Below, piece by piece: positions 61,022-64,000 of a stretch of 64,000 nucleotides of DNA. Source of the DNA: Caldilineaceae bacterium (lineage in GTDB: Bacteria; Chloroflexota; Anaerolineae; Caldilineales; Caldilineaceae); contig JACKBC010000031.1 of NCBI GenBank assembly GCA_020634755.1, positions 1 to 64,000 of the forward strand, read 5' to 3'. Numbering within the stretch: the stretch's first letter is position 1; every line of letters starts with the position of its first letter. The notes under the pieces are model-generated. The model was not told where the DNA came from. It did not search any database and saw only the letters and a program-made list of their open reading frames with translations. The translations under genes and the position numbers were made by a program.

Positions 61022-61933
61022 TCATACCAGCACCCCGCGGCGGCGCAGAATGGCAAAGAGCAATTGCTCAAACGGAATCGATGTTTCCACGGGAATATAG
61101 TGCATGGCGCGGGCAGTGCAGAAGCGCGCCACCTCGGCCTGCCAATCATGCAAGCTTTGGCGATAGCGTTCCAATAGGTCAAAGTCGGCGGTAATTTCGA
61201 CAGTGGCGGCGGTCTCTGCATCCAGCAGCTTTAAGTCACCTGCCAATGGCGGATTCACTTCTTGAGGCGCCAGCAGGTGCAGCACCGTCACCTCAAAGCC
61301 TTGGGCGGCCAACGCGTTGAGCCCAGCCGCCCAGCCGTCGTCCATGAGGTCGGAAAGCAGCAGCAGCGGACCGGGGCGTCGCGCCGACGCGGCATATGTA
61401 CGCAAGGCGGCCGCCAAATCGACCGCGCCGACGGCGTTGACGCGCTGCAAAAAGTTGAAAAGGGTCCACGCCTGCTGCTTGCCGCGGCGCGGTGACAACT
61501 GGGCATCGGTTGTTCCCAATGCCGTCACCGTGACTCGATCCAGCCCGGCCAGGGCAATATAGCCCAGCGCGCCGGCCACGCGCACAGCGTATTGCAGCTT
61601 GTTGGGCTCGCCCCAATCCATAGAGCGGCTGGCGTCTAGCAGCAGATGGACGGTCAAATCTTCTTCTTCCACAAAGAGCTTGATGAAAAAACGCTCCAGC
61701 CGGGCATAGGCGTTCCAGTCAATGCGGCGAAAGTCGTCACCCGGCGCATAGGGGCGAAAGTCGGCAAATTCAACCGATTGGCCACGCTTGGGGCTGCGCC
61801 GCTCCCCCTGAAGCTGGCCGGCCAGGGCGCGCCGCGAAAGAATGGCCAGCCGATCCAGCTTGCGCAGGAAGGATTCGTCAAAGAGCGGGGTGGTTGGGTG
61901 GTTGGATGATTGGGTGATTGGGGGTGGCGACAT
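61022..61933 (-). CDS. DUF58 domain protein
   Basis: The product has 303 residues. The DUF58 signature GQSVEFADFRPYAPGDDFRRIDWNAYAR (near 50-78) is followed by a vWA-like fold with LLLDASRSMDWGEP (MIDAS DASRS). Its substrate is unknown. In this cluster it is the usual middle partner between a MoxR ATPase and a vWA membrane protein. Between it and MoxR a toxin-antitoxin pair on the other strand has been inserted. Confidence 0.88.
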   Translation of the reverse strand: MSPPPITQSSNHPTTPLFDESFLRKLDRLAILSRRALAGQLQGERRSPKRGQSVEFADFRPYAPGDDFRRIDWNAYARLERFFIKLFVEEEDLTVHLLLDASRSMDWGEPNKLQYAVRVAGALGYIALAGLDRVTVTALGTTDAQLSPRRGKQQAWTLFNFLQRVNAVGAVDLAAALRTYAASARRPGPLLLLSDLMDDGWAAGLNALAAQGFEVTVLHLLAPQEVNPPLAGDLKLLDAETAATVEITADFDLLERYRQSLHDWQAEVARFCTARAMHYIPVETSIPFEQLLFAILRRRGVLV

Positions 61934-61990
61934 GATTTCTTTACATGATATAATGTAGATCTACCTGATGTGATTGAGGAAATCCAAATT

Positions 61991-62308
61991 ATGAATAAGC
62001 AAACAAACGAACCTAAAGATAACCGGCTACCATCCACATTGGCTGCTTATTTTCAGGAATATGATTTTAGCCAAATCGACCCATCGAACCATTCCGAACT
62101 TGTGTTAGAGCGCGTACTAGCCTATGGTGATCGCACAGAGTTGCGCTGGCTGTTTGATTACTACGGACGCAAAGCAATCACTGAATGGGTGATACGCATG
62201 GGCGCTCGGCGATTGCCGTGGCGGCGCTATAATCTCTGGTGTATTTTGTTGTATTTACCGCCTGCACAGCGGTTACGGTCTGAGGAGCAGCGCATATGGC
62301 CATATTAA
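61991..62308 (+). CDS. DUF6922-like antitoxin
   Basis: The product has 105 residues from MNKQTNEPKDNRLP with GAGGA ten bases upstream. The motif LVLERVLAYGDRTELRWLFDYYG, then RKAITEWVIRMGARRLPWRRYNLWCILL, is what I know from antitoxin-like partners of AbiEii nucleotidyltransferases. Its last 13 bases overlap the toxin gene, which implies translational coupling. Confidence 0.8.
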   Translation: MNKQTNEPKDNRLPSTLAAYFQEYDFSQIDPSNHSELVLERVLAYGDRTELRWLFDYYGRKAITEWVIRMGARRLPWRRYNLWCILLYLPPAQRLRSEEQRIWPY

Positions 62309-62958
62309 CCCCCGTACATTGGCAAACTGTGACTCCACAGATGCGAGATGTGATTGACTTTCTCGGCAATCAGGATTTTATGCAAGATTTCTATCTAGCT
62401 GGTGGTACGGCCTTAGCCCTGCGTGAAGGTCACCGCATTTCGGTTGATTTAGATTTTTTTTCGGCCACAATCGAAGTAACCGGACGTACCCGCCAAGATA
62501 TTGTACAATCGCTGTCATCACACAGGGTCCAAGTATTGGAAAATGTTGATGGAAATTTGTTACTTACGCTAAAAAACTTGCGGGTCGGCTTCTTTGGATA
62601 TGGCTATCCCATGTTAGCGACAACTGACAGTATAAATGGCGTAGCGGTGGCATCATTGTCTGACATTGGCCTTATGAAGCTTGACGCGCTCATTAGCCGT
62701 GGCAGTCGCAAAGACTTTTATGATTTGTATGTGATTGCACAACATATTTCATTAGCTGAACTCCTCATATTAGGACAAACTAAATATCCATATACTAAAG
62801 ATTTTGCACTTATGGCTATAGAAAGCCTGGTCCTCTTTGACAACGCTGACCGCGATTTGCAACCCCAATTGTTAATCGATCTGACCTGGTCTGAAGTCCG
62901 AGCATTCTTTATTGCGGAGGCGCATCAATTGGATAGGGAGTGGTTTGGAGATCAATAA
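62296..62958 (+). CDS. AbiEii/AbiGii-like nucleotidyltransferase toxin
   Basis: The protein has 220 residues. The nucleotidyltransferase signature LAGGTALALREGHRISVDLDFFS (G-G-T and D-x-D) is near 35-57, followed by LMKLDALISRGSRKDFYDLYVI with the conserved Lys and Asp. Toxins of this group modify tRNA or block growth after phage infection. GAGGAG precedes the ATG at 62296. The pair with the preceding DUF6922-like gene lies inside the host MoxR/DUF58 cluster and is antisense to it, which fits a recent insertion. Confidence 0.85.
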   Translation: MAILTPVHWQTVTPQMRDVIDFLGNQDFMQDFYLAGGTALALREGHRISVDLDFFSATIEVTGRTRQDIVQSLSSHRVQVLENVDGNLLLTLKNLRVGFFGYGYPMLATTDSINGVAVASLSDIGLMKLDALISRGSRKDFYDLYVIAQHISLAELLILGQTKYPYTKDFALMAIESLVLFDNADRDLQPQLLIDLTWSEVRAFFIAEAHQLDREWFGDQ

Positions 62959-62968
62959 AGCCACCCCC

Positions 62969-63958
62969 TTATACCTCCGCTACTATCGCGCGCAACAACT
63001 CCTCAATCACCCCATCACTGGTAATACCTTCCGCCTGGGCATCAAAATTAAGCATGAGCCGGTGACGCAGGGCCGGAGCCGCGGCCTGCCGAATGTCATC
63101 AAAGGCAACGTTATAGCGTTCGTCCAGCAAAGCAAAGATTTTGGCGGCCAGGATGATGGCCTGCATGCCGCGCGGGCTGGCGCCATAACGAACGTAGCTA
63201 TGCACGGCTGGCGGGGCCGCGGCGTCATCGGGATGCGTGGCGCGCAGCAGGCGGGCGGCATAGGCGGCCACATGGCTGGCAATGGGCACACCGCGCGCCA
63301 GCTCCTGCATGGCGACAATCTGTTGGCTGTTAGCGGCGGGCTGGGCCTGGGCCGCTTCGCTGCCGGTAGTGCGTTGGGCAATTTCCACCAGCTCTTCCAC
63401 CGTGGGAAACGGCACGTCAATTTTGAAAAAAAAGCGGTCGAGCTGCGCCTCTGGCAGCGGATAAGTGCCCTCCATCTCTAGGGGATTTTGGGTAGCCAGC
63501 ACAAAAAAGGGGTGCGGCAGCGGACGCGTCGCTTTGGCCACGGTGACGCTCTTTTCCTGCATGGCCTCCAGCATGGCGGATTGGGTCTTGGGCGTGGCGC
63601 GGTTGATCTCATCAGCCAAGACAAGATTGGCAAAGAGCGGGCCAGGTTCAAACTGAAATTGGCGGCGCCCAGCTTCGTCTTCGGCAATCAGATTGGTGCC
63701 GGTAATGTCGCTGGGCATCAGGTCAGGCGTAAATTGGATGCGCGCAAAGGTGCAGTCGATGCTTTGGGCCAGCGTACGCACCAGCATGGTCTTACCCAAG
63801 CCGGGCACGCCTTCCAACAGCGCATTGCCCCCCGCCAGCAGCGTGACCAACGTCTGGCGGATCAAAGATTTCTGGCCCACAATCACGCGCCCCACTTGCG
63901 CTTCAATGGCGGCGGCAACAGTGCGAAATTCAGCGGGGGTAATAGCGGCATCACTCAT
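62969..63958 (-). CDS. MoxR-family AAA+ ATPase
   Basis: The product has 329 residues. Walker A is GVPGLGKT near residue 53, Walker B NLVLADEINRATPKTQ near 108, sensor 1 in FFVLATQNPLEMEGTYPLPEAQLDRFFFK and the arginine-finger region follows. MoxR ATPases act as chaperones that mature neighbouring vWA proteins or insert metals. It heads the minus-strand cluster with DUF58 and the vWA protein, now separated by the toxin-antitoxin insertion. The first codon lies close to the window's right end; upstream promoters are outside. Confidence 0.92.
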   Translation of the reverse strand: MSDAAITPAEFRTVAAAIEAQVGRVIVGQKSLIRQTLVTLLAGGNALLEGVPGLGKTMLVRTLAQSIDCTFARIQFTPDLMPSDITGTNLIAEDEAGRRQFQFEPGPLFANLVLADEINRATPKTQSAMLEAMQEKSVTVAKATRPLPHPFFVLATQNPLEMEGTYPLPEAQLDRFFFKIDVPFPTVEELVEIAQRTTGSEAAQAQPAANSQQIVAMQELARGVPIASHVAAYAARLLRATHPDDAAAPPAVHSYVRYGASPRGMQAIILAAKIFALLDERYNVAFDDIRQAAAPALRHRLMLNFDAQAEGITSDGVIEELLRAIVAEV

Positions 63959-64000
63959 ACGGATTTCCTAATCGTTGCAGAAAACAAAATTGCCTCATCA

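Overview
This 64-kb window is a chromosomal segment of an environmental heterotrophic bacterium. It is moderately GC-rich and has many MalT-type LuxR, CHAT, GT4 and sugar-hydrolase genes and many dispersed small palindromic repeats. The gene set fits a filamentous or aerobic member of the Chloroflexota best, but that is an inference from gene content and not from a marker gene.

Left edge and first host block (1-3.5 kb): a 5'-truncated AhpD-like gene is coupled to an orphan GAF histidine kinase. A fused 3-oxoacid CoA-transferase follows on the other strand, then a tRNA-Pro(GGG).

Integrated element (3482-18849): the tRNA-Pro gene is the attachment site. A 70-bp copy of its 3' part recurs at 18780-18849, and the 15.3 kb between them is a cryptic element with a tyrosine recombinase near each end. 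It carries a TOPRIM primase, a VapE-type helicase, a 13-copy TTGGTAC iteron field between these two genes, an SSB-like protein with an EIPF tip, a PDDEXK-like nuclease, a protein with a C-terminal clamp-binding motif (QLSLF), two ribbon-helix-helix-like regulators and several small membrane proteins. No capsid, tail or conjugation gene is visible, so it looks like an autonomously replicating satellite or phage-inducible-island-like element. It carries an IS (3825-5351) with 25-bp perfect terminal repeats.

pca region (19-25.6 kb, minus strand): pcaH, pcaG, a methyltransferase, a HIT protein, pcaB, a DUF433/DUF5615 toxin-antitoxin pair with a nonsense codon in the toxin, and pcaF. Together with the CoA-transferase on the far side of the island these give most of the protocatechuate/beta-ketoadipate pathway. 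pcaC and pcaD are not seen.

Middle (25.8-43.7 kb): a GH95 fucosidase, a large CHAT protease, then alaS, a baseplate-J-like membrane protein, ruvX and mltG. A substrate-binding lipoprotein follows whose coding sequence has absorbed an 88-bp palindromic element in frame. Next come a GT4 glycosyltransferase, an apiosidase-like glycosidase and a 2-hydroxyacid dehydrogenase.

Right part (43.7-64 kb): a MalT-type regulator, several small membrane proteins, an MDR oxidoreductase, a GT4 enzyme and a one-chain molybdenum hydroxylase. A GrdB-family gene follows that is read through an in-frame UGA with a SECIS-like hairpin behind it, and is a likely selenoprotein. Then come a sulfatase and a MoxR/DUF58/vWA cluster interrupted by an AbiEii-type toxin-antitoxin pair.

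At least four families of short dispersed palindromic repeats lie between (once inside) host genes. Two of them have clear target-site duplications.
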